A DNA stretch of 64,000 nt from Cyanoderma ruficeps (lineage: Eukaryota; Chordata; Aves; Passeriformes; Timaliidae): positions 2,185,957 through 2,249,956 of the forward strand of contig VZDJ01000101.1 in assembly GCA_008694505.1 (NCBI GenBank). The letters run 5' to 3'. The notes beneath the pieces were generated by a model. It was not told the origin of the DNA. It saw only the letters and a list, made by a program, of their open reading frames with translations, and searched no databases. Of the stretch, positions 52,301-64,000 are shown in pieces (positions within the stretch are counted from its first letter, which is position 1; every line of letters starts with the position of its first letter). Both the position numbers and the translations under genes were made by a program.

Positions 52301-55300
52301 GTAATGTAATGCTGCTTCCTAACTTAATAATTTTCAGGTTAATATTTATCCTAAGAAATGACTGGAATAAACCTAAGAAATCTGTAACACTGAAAGACAT
52401 TTTTGCAGAAGTTAACCTTAACATCTAAAATGCCAGGAGGAGAACTTTCTTCCAGTTTTGACATCTGTCTCTTATTTTTAAGCAAGGCTTTAAATAATTT
52501 CCCAGATGCTACACAGTACTTTTATCAAATCCATGTTTTTATACCTCCTACATTTCTGCAAGATACGTATTTCTTTCTTATTCAGTAACCCTAAATTTTC
52601 TCCCCCTCATGAAGTGTTCGAATCATTGGAATGGTTTATGTGTGCTTCCAAGAGTAGATACTTGGAGGTTAATGTTTCATGTGTAATATGTGCTACTGTA
52701 GTCTGTTAATTCAAAGTAATTTGGAGGCAGAAGGATAAGCCACATGTGGATAAAAGCCCAAATCACAATGCTGATTGTTATCCCCCTATTTCTGTGCTTT
52801 AAGTCTGCAACACACCATGTAATGAATTATCTTGCATCAAAACAGCAAGGTGTGTATATGCCCTTCGTAGTCTGTGGTAAATGTGGAATTATGAGAGTAA
52901 TTAATTATCTTTATGGGCAAAGTCAAAGTTTCACAGCTGAGCTCATAAGCTTGGCTGTTTGCCACCAAGAGTTCAACTTCTCTACCCAGCTCTGTCCTTT
53001 AGTCCCCCTCCTGTGTTCTCCACATTTCCTTCCAACATGTGTGGCAGTTATCAGGTTCTTCTGGGATCTGCTTTAGCTGAGATAGCTAAAACTAATCAAA
53101 CCTTTTTACTGGTTTCGGTTTTTTCCATTCTAGAAAACTGAAAGATGTTCCATCAGCATTAGGTTGAAAGGGTGAGCAGAGGAGGAACAGGTCCATAAAT
53201 CATTTAGAATGCTCCACAGTCCATATTTTTAATTCAGGTCTTTGACTGTAGCTGTGAACACAAATTTGTTTGGTTTTTTTAAAACCTGCATCTTGTGTAT
53301 GAAACAGAGACATTTGTTGCCTCGTGGTTAAAAGTAAACTGAAGTCTTGAAAATTAGCTGTGTGGCAATTTATCTTCTATGACTTTAAAAGATTGATTTT
53401 ATCAGTGCACTCTAGATATTTGAAAACTTTGGATTACTTAGTAGTTTGAGACATCTTGAGTTAAAATGTGATGTTCTGCAGGAAATAAAACTGGTCTGCT
53501 TCAGATTTGTAAAGGCTAGTTAATTTCAAACTGTTTCTTACTGGAAAACAAGAATGGAGAGATGTATGTGTTGTAGGAAGAAGTCAAGCATTTTTCATGT
53601 CTTTGATTTTGAACATCAGGACAGTTCTTCTACCAGAAGAGCAAACCAGCCTAATTAACTTGAGCATTGTGTCTTTTCCTTTGCAGCTTTTTGAAAGGAA
53701 TCTGATACTTGGGTAACTGAAGTGCTAATACACTAACAAGGATGTAACAGTCTTATTTCAGTTTCATTGGTTATATTTAGAAAACCTTGACCTAATGGCT
53801 TATTGTTTTCTTCTGTTCCATGTTATTCACTGCCCATTTTGAGAATAGAGTATCAAGCTATCAATCTCTATTCATCCAGACCCCAAATTAAGAGCACCTG
53901 CCAATTGCTGTATATTATATTTGTACATACAGTGCCTTCTGCAGTGGCCAACAGAGGATTACAACGTCCTTAATGCCACCCATCTGGGTGGCCATCCTAA
54001 AAATAACCAGACAGTGCTACGCAAGGTAATGCCTCAAGCACATTGACTGCAAGTGCTGCCTACTGCACTTCCTAATAAACACTAGGCTATCATCTAAAAT
54101 ACAAATTAATTATTTTATGCTCATTTTGATTCTGAGTGCTTAAGGGTTGATCATCATTTGCTCTCCCTGGCCTATTCTATTGTTAAAAGAATCCACTGTG
54201 TAGAGTCCTTTTCCTTTCACCTATTTTGCTACATTACGCGGGGTGACAACCTCTATTATTCAAAGAATCCATATATCCTTTATTAAAAGACTCCATATAT
54301 CCTTTGATTCTGGGGCAGGAACCTGTGAGCAGTAGTACTTGTGAGTTACTACCTCCCCAGAATTGCTACCTAATTATAGCCTGAGTCTTAAAAGATTATG
54401 TCTTAATGTATCACTTAGTGCAGGTTTAAAGCTTGTCTTTGCAAAAGGCAGACATTCTTAGCTTGCAGTCTAGATGCTTTCTGTTTTGCCCAGCATTGTC
54501 ACTGTGATATGTTTCCTCCTTGGTGTAACAAGGAAAAGGCTGGAGGTCTGCAACTTCCCACATGCTTGCAGAAAGTCACCAAGTTTGAAGAGAGGCTTTA
54601 AAAAAAAAAAAAAGGGACACCAGATAGCAAGCACTTTAATTAAAAATGTTGTCATGTAAAAGACTGATGTTAATTTGGTGATTCCTAACATAGCTCCATA
54701 TAAAGTTAGTTTTACTATGTCAATCCATTCCATAAATGTATTAGAAGACTTTATTTGTTATATACTCATATAATAATATGAAGTAAATTGAGAGCATAGT
54801 TCAAAGTTGTAGTGCAGTGTAAATGAGTCAGGTCCTGGCAGAATAGAAAGATAAATGAAAATCTGAAGTTCTGACTCATTTATGCCCTCATACACTTTGG
54901 AGATCCTTTCGGCTGCCAATGGAAGATATGCTGAACCTTTAAAAATTGTATTCGGTAACTGTTTATTATGGGAAAATAATGCTCAATCAGCACGGTGTTT
55001 AGGAGAAACAATATTGTCCAGTACATTCCTCTCTCACTCTTATCTTATTAAGGATATACTCCTGTGGTTTTTTTGTCAGAAAGTAATTTAGGGCACGGCT
55101 ATCAAAATGCATAGTTTCTTCTTCCAAGCTCCTTTTAAGTGGCAGAACTGTGAATTTTCATGGTAAGCCATGCTAATCTCTTTGACCGACCACAAAACCT
55201 TGAATCTTAGGGATTCCTGGTACATCTGTTTTAAAATGGAGGAAGACTTTGCTTTATAACAACTGCTTAGGTCTTCTGCACAAATAAAAATTTTTGTGTC

Positions 55301-55879
55301 ACATTTTAAAATACGTATGCCTGTTTTATATGCAAAAATGTGTTTAAAAGTTAGTGCTTTTAAAATCTTAATGCTATGTGAAGACAAAACCAAATTAGGC
55401 ATAAAGGAAAGACATTTTCTTTAGGGTGCTCTCCAGCTGTCTTTGATTTTAGTACTGCTCCTGTTGATATGGTCTGTGATGATAAGTGTGGGGGTAGGGC
55501 TCATGGTCAGTGTGCAGGTGAGGATTGCCTGTAGCAGACTCTTGGGTCCTCCATCTCATAACTGAGGAGTTTCTAAGAACATGCTGGAATGTGGGTTGAC
55601 CTGATGAACAGACCTCCTCAAAGAAGTTGTGAGCAGTTACAGAACTAGTATTATCAATATGACTGCAAATGTCTGGAAAAAAAGACTATTAATTGCCTTT
55701 TATGAAGCACAAATCTTCAGTCTTTAGCCCTGAATCAGCCCAACTAAGGTTAGGGACATGCCTAACTTCAGAAGTGTTGATCACGTTCTGAAAGTGTTCT
55801 CAGTGGTTTCATTTTGTTATACAGAAGTGAAAACTCAAAATGTAGTGAGCATATTGAGCAATATTGAGTAATTCCAGTG
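49367..55879. other. Intron 6 segment, nothing firmly recognised
   Basis: AT-rich. It contains the longest unexplained open frame outside COL10A1 and the GC-rich island (51489-51965, + strand, 158 codons), whose translation shows no domain I know and is compatible with chance. A 14-A run occurs at about 54600-54613. Confidence 0.4.
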
Positions 55880-56275
55880 TCATGGACTGCAGGACCAGTC
55901 TGGTGAAAGGTGGGATTTGGTGTATGCAGATTTCAGGTGCAGTGTGGAGTTGGAAAGAGCGGATCAGGAAAAGAATAATTTTAGGTGGGAATTTGGATGC
56001 CACAAGCTTCTGTGGGAGAGAATTTCATGGTGACACCTCAGGGGAGATGCAGACTTAACGTTAGGACATATTTTACTAAGTTAGTCAAGTACTGGAATGA
56101 GCTTCCTAGAAAGATGGTCAGTGTGCCAAACCTGTCAGTTTTTAAGAGGCATATGGACAGCGCCCTTAATAACATGCTTTAACTTTTGTTCAGATCTGAA
56201 GTGATAAAGCAGTGGACTGGATGACCATTCTAGCTGAACTAGTTTAGTCTAGTCTGGTAGATTCTGGTCTGTTCC
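55880..56275 (+). mobile_element. CR1 LINE 3' fragment
   Basis: The + strand frame 55985-56182 ends LNVRTYFTKLVKYWNELPRK and then V-F-K-R-H-M-D, the CR1 ORF2 C-terminus. After its stop come GCAGTGGACTGGATGACCAT and a CTGAACTAGTTTAGTCTAGTCTGG-type tail, matching the CR1 3'UTR. The start is approximate and the copy is diverged. Confidence 0.85.
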
Positions 56276-59200
56276 AAAAGAGTTGGAAAGTAACTGGATG
56301 TCGAGTGAGAAAAGTGAGTGGGTTTGGAGAGTGGAGCTTTCAGAGACAAAGCATTGGCACTCTGGGATTGGGAAGATTAGATTTGTGAGGAACCAGAAAA
56401 AAAGATTTAAAGCCAGAGGCTTTAGGAGAGAGAAGTTTGGGGGAGGAAGACTGGAGAGATGGGAGGCTCTGCAGCAAAATGGACCAAGCCAACATCAGCT
56501 TCTGGTACCAGAGGCAGTTTTCCTCTCCCAGACATATGCATGGATTTGAAATATTTTTGCCCTGACTTTTTGCCTTCATAAAGCCCTATATTTTAAATTT
56601 CAGGAACTTCTTTTATTGAACCAAAATCAAACAGCTTTATGATTCTGATTTTCCTTAGATTGCAAAGTTAACAAACAAACCCAACATTGGTATTCTGTCC
56701 TTACTTGTCCTACATAGAAAGCCTACAAAGCATAATTGAGAGCTGTAGGTGTGACAGCTTTTATGCTTTTATGGATGTGTTTTGGGGCATGTTGAATTAT
56801 GTGTGTCCTGGTGTGTAAGTTCCTGCATGAGAATAAGGTACATCTGAGAACCTCTGATAACGAAAGCTGTAGTACAACTGGGCCAAATGTTTTTAAGTAA
56901 ATAAACTACAGATACGACACAGTAAAACATAAAATCATCCGCAAGGAGCTTAGGTTATTAACACTTGTTAATACTGGGCAAGCTAATTCTTCTGAGTTAT
57001 CACCATGCATTATTTAATTTCACTTATGAAGAAGGTGTTTGACAAAGATAAGCCCATAATTGCAGTTTAAAATATGAGCTGTAAGATAAGGCACAAAAGA
57101 AGTTGTATTGGTGGCTTCCTATGGCAAATCTGGGCCCTTCTCTATTAATATATAACACAGTAACTCTCTGATAAGAGGATTTTTTACTTTATTGATGTGA
57201 GTACTTTGAAAATATTACAGTTTAGCTGTGTCCATAGATTGCAGCGATCATAGTTGGCATGGTAAGGGTCATCTGGAATATTCATTGAAGGTTAATTTTT
57301 GTCACTTCAAAGGACAGTTTTCAAATTTTAAAATTTAAGTAAAATAAGGCAAACACTACAACTGGCTGCTGAGAGCCTAAATTTAAAGTAGTATTATGGA
57401 GTAGAATTTATTCATTTAAAATTACTGTGCAGACCATGAAAAATACCTGAAGTATTCTCTCCCCTTAAAAATAGGAAAAAAACCCCAACTTTTATTTAAG
57501 GTGTCTGCTCAAATCTTGTTTAAAGGAAAAAAAGTTTAATGTAGCCTCAGTTTTAAAGCTGTGGTAAGCTGCTTCCCCCCCAAATAAAGATGATCATTTT
57601 TGTAATCCTATTCTTACACTTTTTCATGCAGATACATTTCCAATGTATTTAAACAAGAAGAGCAGGCATCAAAGCAAATGAAAGAAAATTAAGTGTTTGT
57701 TTTCAATCTAAATTCCACTGCTTTTGTGCAGCTCGAACTTTTTTGTAAAGCTCAAGTGGTTTTGCCTATTGCTACTGTAAGTGTTACAAGGCTGCTTTGG
57801 AGTATTTTAAACAGAAGTCTTTGGAACACACAGGAAATGCCATTGTTAGTAATTTGTTAAATGATCAGACTAGTAAAAATCTAGTATATGATTAATTTGG
57901 GAGCCAAGTAGTGTATTTTTTCAATTGGTTTAACAAGTAGGACAAAATCCCTATTCAAAATACATTGCCTTGGAAATGTGAGTGAATTACAGCAGAAATA
58001 GTTTTCTGATTGTGTACATTGCATGGAGGAATATTTAAAGCGTTTGAAGGCTCAGCTAAATCATTCTGCAATTCAAGCACTGAATTTAACGTAAGTGGAA
58101 TACTTAGTGCTATTTTAACCTTTTGTATCATTTTCCAAGACTTGAATGGAATGTCTTTTTCCAAATTGCTATAGTGTTTATTTCTCAGTTATTTAATGTG
58201 TGCTAGTATAATTATAAAATATAAGCAAAAATCAGCATATTTTATGAAGCATCTATAATCAACATTTTTCTTTTTATAGAAAACTCTATGGTTGAGCAGA
58301 GAGTTGTAATTGCTATGAATTTTAATCATTGATCTAATTTCTTTTTGGTGTCCAGCTACAGGAATTGGTGTTTATCCTACCTTTTAGTTGAATGAAAGCT
58401 GTCCCTCGATAGAGGGAGTGTCTGCTTGCCAGCTGTCACCGAAAATCCCTGCTTTCTTAACTCAGATGTGCTCCTCTTGCAGTAGGCATGATTCACAGGA
58501 GTGCTCAGCAGGCAATTCATAAGAGTTAGAAGGAAGCAGTCCTCTCATTCAAAAACTGTTTTTTGGTGACTTTTGGACTTTCTAACTTATTGAAAAGCTG
58601 AGCTGAATTATATACTGGCTACTGACTGATGGGTCTGCCTTCTGATTCACTGCCAGGAGAGAATAATTTTTTTTGTTTCCCAGCAGAAAATGACTGCATA
58701 CGAGAGGTGGAAGGGGATTGGGGATTTTCACTTGTTTAACCTCCATGTTCTCATTTATCTGTGTTACAGAGGAGCATGAAATTCATTTGACATGTCTCTC
58801 TAATAGGGTGGGCTTTTTTTGAGAGTAGAGAACAAATTCCTTTATGTTCTGTAACCAATAAAAATTCCTTATTATGAGAAAAACTTGCAGCATTTTCCTG
58901 AATTTTTCAGTCTGTTCATATTCTTGTAGCAAAACTCAGATTTCAGAAGGGGGAAACAAGCTTCCTGGAAGATCTTACACAAATGCCTTTATGTCTGTCA
59001 TCCATTTCTTTGCTTCTGTTAATGTAAGAGTCAAGTAGCAATACCTGTTATTTTTTTTTTTTCCATATGAGGGTAAGTCTAAAGTATTAGTGTTTGCTGG
59101 AATCCAAGAGAGTAATCTCAAATCAAGATATTTTCCTCCTTTTTATTACCACTTCTGAATTTATTAGTTCTGGTATTAAAATTGGATGATTTGAAAATTC

Positions 59201-62200
59201 CGTCTTCTGAGCACTGATTTCATGGCTATGATAGTCCTGTACCTGACTTTCAAAGATGACTATGCTGCGCTTTTTAAAATTCATATAAAATCTCTTATGC
59301 TGATACTTTACTTCATTTAACCTAAAAAATTCTTTGTTATCAAAGGATGAAAACCTTGCCTTTGGAGTAAACTCATTTACTGCCACAGCCTTTGGGAGGA
59401 AAAAAACAGGAGAAAAGTATAAATCTTGAAGATGACAGTGCAGGATGTTAATTGTGATGATATCTCTTGGCTGAGGCAGATTCATTTTCTTTTACAGTCA
59501 CTGTTTCATTTCAATATTTCTCTGATATGAGACAGGCAACTATGACATGACATGTGTGGCATTGTTTTGTTGTTTCAAAATGCAATGTCAGAAAAGTTAC
59601 GTACTTCTATTAATGTATATAGACAACTGTCATGTTTCCTGCACCTTAGCTTCAGAGATATTTCAAACCATTTTTTCAAAACTTAGTGCAAAACACTTCA
59701 TATTTTAGGTATCAAAATTTTAGTCAGCTCCATGGCCTTGGATTTTATCTATAACAATATGGGAAATACTTTTTCCTACTAGTTCTTTTTGGCAAGTAGC
59801 CAAATTCACAAGAGTAGTTTTGTCTGTACTTTTTGATCCTCCTGCTACATGGAATGAATTCTTTGAAAGCTGCTAGTCTGCCTGATTTAGTTCAGTTTGA
59901 GTCTGTCCACTCTAAAGATGAGCCAGGTTCTGAGATAACATAAACTTCATTCAAACTACAAGTCAGTTACGACTCTAAACCTAAAACTCACTTTTGACTG
60001 AAAATTTTAGTTTAGTGCCATAGAGAAGAGTAAGGGGGAACGCCCGTGTTAGGGCACTGCTGCTCTGGGGGCAGTGATCCCATTCATTTCTGTGGAATTT
60101 TTGATACTGAGTTCAGGAGAGATAAGTTTTTCCTAAACTGCAGAACTTCTCCACATTTAGAGGCACAAGGTTTTCACAAGGCAATCTTTCCAGGTGTTCT
60201 TTTATTTTTTGCTGTACCTTTTATCATTGTTCAGGGACTGAGGGCTTGACATATGGTAGGCCAGAACAAAAGGTCATAGTACCCATCAATGGGATTTCTC
60301 TCTATTAGGAAGTTTGGAAAACAGTAAAAATGTCAGGGAAAGGGCCAGCCAGAATTAGTGGATATATGTGCCACATCATCCCCTCCATGAACTGGGGATT
60401 TTTGTAGGATGGGAATAGCGAAATGCCAGTATCTCTTAGGAATCTGATGAATGTTCATAAATGTTTGTAAAACTCTGGGATGCCTTAATGGGTGGTAGTG
60501 CTGACAGTCATAAGAAAGCCAATATTAGTAGATTTGTGTGCAAAGTGTATGTGAGCATGTAAAAAAACATGGAAATAAGGTAGTGAACCTGACATTTTAT
60601 GAGGAAGGAATATAAGATCAGTTTTTTGGAACTTCAGCCTCAGATGTTTGCTTTATATAAGGATGCATGCCTTTATTTTTGTGCTAAATCTTATAATGAA
60701 AGTGACATTTCCTGTCTTGTATTTATTTGGCATGTATCTGAACTTCCTTAATGCATCCCTTTAAATTCACAGTTTAGGACTGCAGTACCTACAGTCCAGA
60801 GTGGCAAGTGTTGCAGGAGTATTGGGAAAGACAGAAATTAGGAGTGGATAAACTATGGATTTCCATAACATAATTTCTGTGTATATGGTTCTGAATTCAG
60901 GTTATGTCTGTTCTGAATTGTTTTGAGTTGAATGCACTTGGCCTTTCACCCAGCACTGCTGAGTAGTTAATATGGCTTGTATAAGGACAGGATAAACCAT
61001 CCTTCCTTTGCAGTAAATCGTTGCTTTTCCCCTTCTCCTTTCATGTTTTCCTAGTCACACTGTCTTATGTCTGTTTCTTAGAAATTTTCACCCTACTTCA
61101 ATGCAAGATTTGTAATCTTGAGAGACTTTCCTCTCCAGTCTACCAAGGGAGCTGAGAACTGAGAAGCTCAATGCTTTTGTCTGTGGCTGCTGCTCCACTG
61201 GGGCATAAACTTGCAGATGAAGTCCTCTTTATGCTTCAAGGAGACTTGCATTGAGTTTATAGGCAAGAATAGTGAATTATGTAATGCTACTGGCACAGCA
61301 GCGCTATATGAGAATAGAAAATGCATAGGAAGAATGGAATCTTTGAAGGATTTTATTACCTAAATCCATAATGCAAATTTCAGAAGTGTGTATTGTAGAT
61401 TGTTGCTGAAGTGTAAAACCAGAGCACTTTAACACCAGGAGGCAGCTTGTGCTGTTACATAAATTTTATGGGTTTATATTATAAAAAGAATTCTTATTTG
61501 TATGATTTCTGGGTGCCAGTGGTTGTTGTTGCTCTTGCTTAAGAAATTATTTTGTTTCAAGTTTGCTTCATTAATTATATTTTGCATCATGCCTATTTAT
61601 ACCACCATATGATAGATCAGATAGACTACCTCAAGAATATTTTTTCAGAAATGAATGCCCTTGAGGTACATCATTTTGTCTTTCACTTTTGCCATCCTCT
61701 GTATTTATTTTAGCTATAGTAATTATTTCAAGTAGATGTTTTATTCAAATGCCTGAATATTTTTCAGTAGACTACCTTCAATAGAGATTTTTTCTTTCTT
61801 AGAAATTACCCATATGTCTTCTGGATCTCCTTCTATAAAATAAAGAGAGAAAAATCTGTATGTTTAAAACTATAAAATAATTACCTCTTTGCCCTGTGTT
61901 TTATTCAGTAAGTTGTTTCATACTATCTTTTATAGTTAGTCTGACAAAATAGTATTTACAACTTCTTACTGTTTACAGCAAAATTCAGTTCTTTATATTT
62001 TGTAGTAACATTATCCCAAAGTTAACTTTTATTTCTCACATCTCAAAAATCCATGATGCCACTGATTTTTCTAAACTTCTCAATCATGATACAAATATTC
62101 TTGGGTTTGTATCTTTGTTTCAATGGAGAAAGAGTCTTTATTTTTGCAGAGAAGTTGAAATGACATTTAATAATGATTATTTAATGTTCTGTTCTGTGGG

Positions 62201-62785
62201 AAAGAGAACTGGGTGTTTCTTCAAAAATGGAAAAACTTGTGGTCTGTCTAAAGCTCTGGTTGCAATTTTATCCTCAACTTCACTTTCCTGTACTTAGCTG
62301 ACACTTCTTTCATCCATATGCTCGAAGACTGCAACTCCATTAATCCATCAGATATGGTCCTCCCTTATGTACATTCTTACTTCCTTTGCGTACAACTGTC
62401 TCCCTTCAAACAAGCACCGAGCTATAAATGCATAATAAATTATAGCTTGAAAAAATATTTTAAGTCATTAGACGATCCTAGAACTTAAAATGGTTAGCTT
62501 GATCCCAGACTTTAGCTTGGCCTATGCTAGTTTTTAATTCTTTGTGCCATAAAATGTGAAAATTAATTCTGAAAAAATAAACAGATGTAAGAGTGGGGGA
62601 CAATCTTGTGGTTAGGAAGGAAAGAATATACAACACATACCTGAAAAGAGCGAAATAAAAGAAATACACTCTTGGGTTGGAGCAAGTATTCCTTTTCATC
62701 ATTTCCAATTACAAAATGGTAAAACTACACATAGTGAAGTTTACAAGGAGGGAATGATATTGCAAAATGTTTCTGACCACCTGCT
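56276..62785. other. Intron 6 segment, nothing firmly recognised
   Basis: AT-rich sequence. A minus-strand frame at 59123-59485 (120 codons) has a basic end K-R-R-K-I-S but no recognisable family. I saw no NT5DC1 exon here. Confidence 0.4.
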
Positions 62786-63037
62786 TTGTTTAATGAAAGC
62801 ACTTGGATAAGGAAATATCAGACTGTAATTTGGAAGTTTGATAAACTTTTAGCAGAGGTTCAGAAAAATGTACAAGAGCTGAAAGAGCAAGATTGTTATC
62901 TCAGGAGAAGAATCTGTGCATTTCTTGATCAGGCTGCTGAGCGTTTCACAACCATGGCAAGAAATACTTCTAGTCCAAGGATCCCAGTGCCTGTTACCAG
63001 CCAGTCTCATAAAGCCCTTGAAAAGTTTGAAAAATAA
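62786..63037 (+). pseudogene. Unidentified protein-like open frame, possible exon or retrocopy remnant
   Basis: An 84-codon frame (stop included) without an initial ATG. Its middle, LLAEVQKNVQELKEQDCYLR and on through R-R-I-C-A-F-L-D-Q-A-A-E-R-F, looks like an amphipathic coiled coil. It is followed by a Ser/Pro-rich stretch S-S-P-R-I-P-V-P-V-T-S-Q and a stop. An acceptor-like TTTTAGCAG precedes AGGTTCAG inside it (near 62850), and an AATAAA overlaps the stop. In another frame a further open stretch continues past the stop to about 63104, so a frameshifted fragment is possible. I do not recognise the family, and length alone does not exclude chance. The pseudogene label is a placeholder. Confidence 0.3.
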
Positions 63038-63335
63038 ATACATTGGCATTCTTAAGAAACCTAGAAATTTCAGTGAGACTCTCCACAGAAATACAGATAG
63101 ATAAACCGGAAGAAAGAAAGACACACAAAGCTTGAAACTGATGTTGTCAATGGTAAAGAGATTTAAAGCTAAGGCTTAAAGCATTTGAGTAATCTACCAC
63201 ATGATATTGAAGCATTGTGAATATGCTTCAGCATATTCAGCTTTTCTTCAAATGTACAGCTTTTCTTCAAAAATTAGTCATAAAACCATATTCACTTGGC
63301 ATGTTACAACTAGGGTTTGACATGCATCATTTAAC

Positions 63336-63468
63336 CTGAGAGTAGCTCAGTTTGCTTGGTGCTAATTACACCAAGGTTGTGCATTTGATCCCTGCAGGGG
63401 CCTTTTGATTTCGAGTTGGACTTGGTGGTCCTTGTGGGTCTCTTTCAGCTCAGGATTTTCTGATACAG
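63336..63468 (+). mobile_element. tRNA-Ile-derived SINE with CR1-type tail (TguSINE1-like)
   Basis: The 5' part resembles tRNA-Ile(AAT). An A-box-like TAGCTCAGTTTGC is followed by TTGGTGCTAATTACACCAAG, which is the anticodon arm with AAT, and a B-box-like ATTTGATCC and GGGGCC end. It then joins a CR1-like 3' tail (GAGTTGGACTTGGTGGTCCT, CTTTCAGCTCAGGATTTTCT). It is not a functional tRNA gene: the acceptor stem is decayed and the D-loop shortened. tRNA-Ile/CR1 chimeric SINEs of this design are known from passerine birds, where CR1 enzymes mobilise them. Confidence 0.8.
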
Positions 63469-63911
63469 ATTCACATCAGCTCTATTTTAAGAGAATTTGG
63501 CTATCAAATATATACTTTATATAGCTAATAGACAAATAGAGATCCAGCAATGAAGACTAAGTAGTTGTTTGTCTGTTTTGGATAAGATTGCCCCTAATAT
63601 AGTATCTTTATGTCTTCAAAATCAAAAACTACTCTGTAGCTTCACATAAAGGAGCGCAGCAAGTTCATTCTAAAATCAGTTGTTACATCTTCAATCAATA
63701 CCATGTTCACATGATACGTTTTTGTTATTTTTATTTAATATGCAGTGAGGAACAACACTCCAGTTGCAAAATAGTAAATTGCTGTTTATTGATCTCTGAG
63801 AGTGTGCTTCTTGCACACTAATTTTTCTGGGAACTTTTGCCTGCTATTCTGCCTTTCTTTGAAATCTTTGCCCTTCTTCATCATCATATGCAGAGATCAC
63901 ATTTCTATACA
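63469..63911. other. Intron 6 segment, nothing recognised
   Basis: AT-rich sequence between the SINE and a small tandem repeat at the window edge. Confidence 0.4.
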
Positions 63912-63965
63912 ATTCTAGCTTTAGATCACAATTTCACTATTCTAGCTTTAGATCACAATTATACT
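63912..63965 (+). repeat. Two-copy 27-bp tandem repeat
   Basis: ATTCTAGCTTTAGATCACAA plus seven further bases, at 63912-63938 and again at 63939-63965. Two differences near the end. Confidence 0.9.
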
Positions 63966-64000
63966 GATCCTTGGCACCTTTTGAGATTGGCAAAGGGATC

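Larger units (their letters stand above)
19732..64000 (+). other. NT5DC1: NT5DC1 intron 6 (host intron, extends past the window)
   Basis: It opens with a strong GTAAGT donor, and no matching exon with an NT5DC1 continuation is seen in the remaining 44.3 kb. The intron carries the complete antisense gene COL10A1 (about 33010-25405), CR1 fragments, a solo LTR and a SINE. COL10A1 nested in an NT5DC1 intron is also the arrangement in human and mouse. Confidence 0.8.

Noticed and set aside
63336..63405. Possible tRNA-Ile gene
   Set aside because: Acceptor stem and D arm are decayed, and the sequence runs straight into a CR1-type tail, so it is a SINE head.

Overview
The window is vertebrate nuclear DNA, almost certainly from a bird and probably a passerine. 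The coding exons are short, follow GT-AG rules and sit in long AT-rich introns. The dominant repeats are CR1 LINE fragments. There is also a solo endogenous-retrovirus LTR with an intact 5-bp target duplication. A tRNA-Ile-like SINE with a CR1-type tail resembles the TguSINE1 family described from passerines. No prokaryotic-style operons, CRISPR arrays or plasmid features are present.

Layout. Positions 1-8900 are intergenic and hold old CR1 pieces, one 55-bp tandem duplication and a long antisense CR1 (about 7962-8830). A CpG island (about 8930-9720) carries the TATA-less promoter and first exon of NT5DC1 on the + strand. Six NT5DC1 coding exons can be placed (9321-9413, 11325-11416, 13055-13126, 14136-14242, 15883-15962, 19650-19731). 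Together they encode about the first 175 residues, including the HAD-type DxDxT motif. The next intron starts at 19732 and runs past the end of the window, so it is at least 44 kb long.

Nested inside that intron, on the opposite strand, is the complete COL10A1 gene (collagen X alpha-1). It has a TATA-type promoter near 33031-33040, a short 5'UTR exon (about 33010-32916), a signal-peptide exon (32282-32134) and one large exon for the triple helix and C1q domain (27557 to about 25405). The protein is 677 residues and appears intact.

From 33.1 kb to the end there is only intron sequence that I can explain. It holds CR1 fragments at 39.7-40.05 kb and 55.9-56.27 kb, the solo LTR at 48668-49361, the SINE at about 63336-63468, some low-complexity and hairpin sequence, and one unexplained protein-like open frame at about 62786-63037.

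The two genes have unrelated roles: NT5DC1 is a putative 5'-nucleotidase-domain HAD phosphatase, and COL10A1 is the hypertrophic-cartilage network collagen. Their nested antisense arrangement is known from mammals and is conserved here. I found no convincing new biological system. The most useful leads are the unexplained reading frame at 62.8-63.0 kb, the precise solo LTR, the SINE and two strong hairpins.
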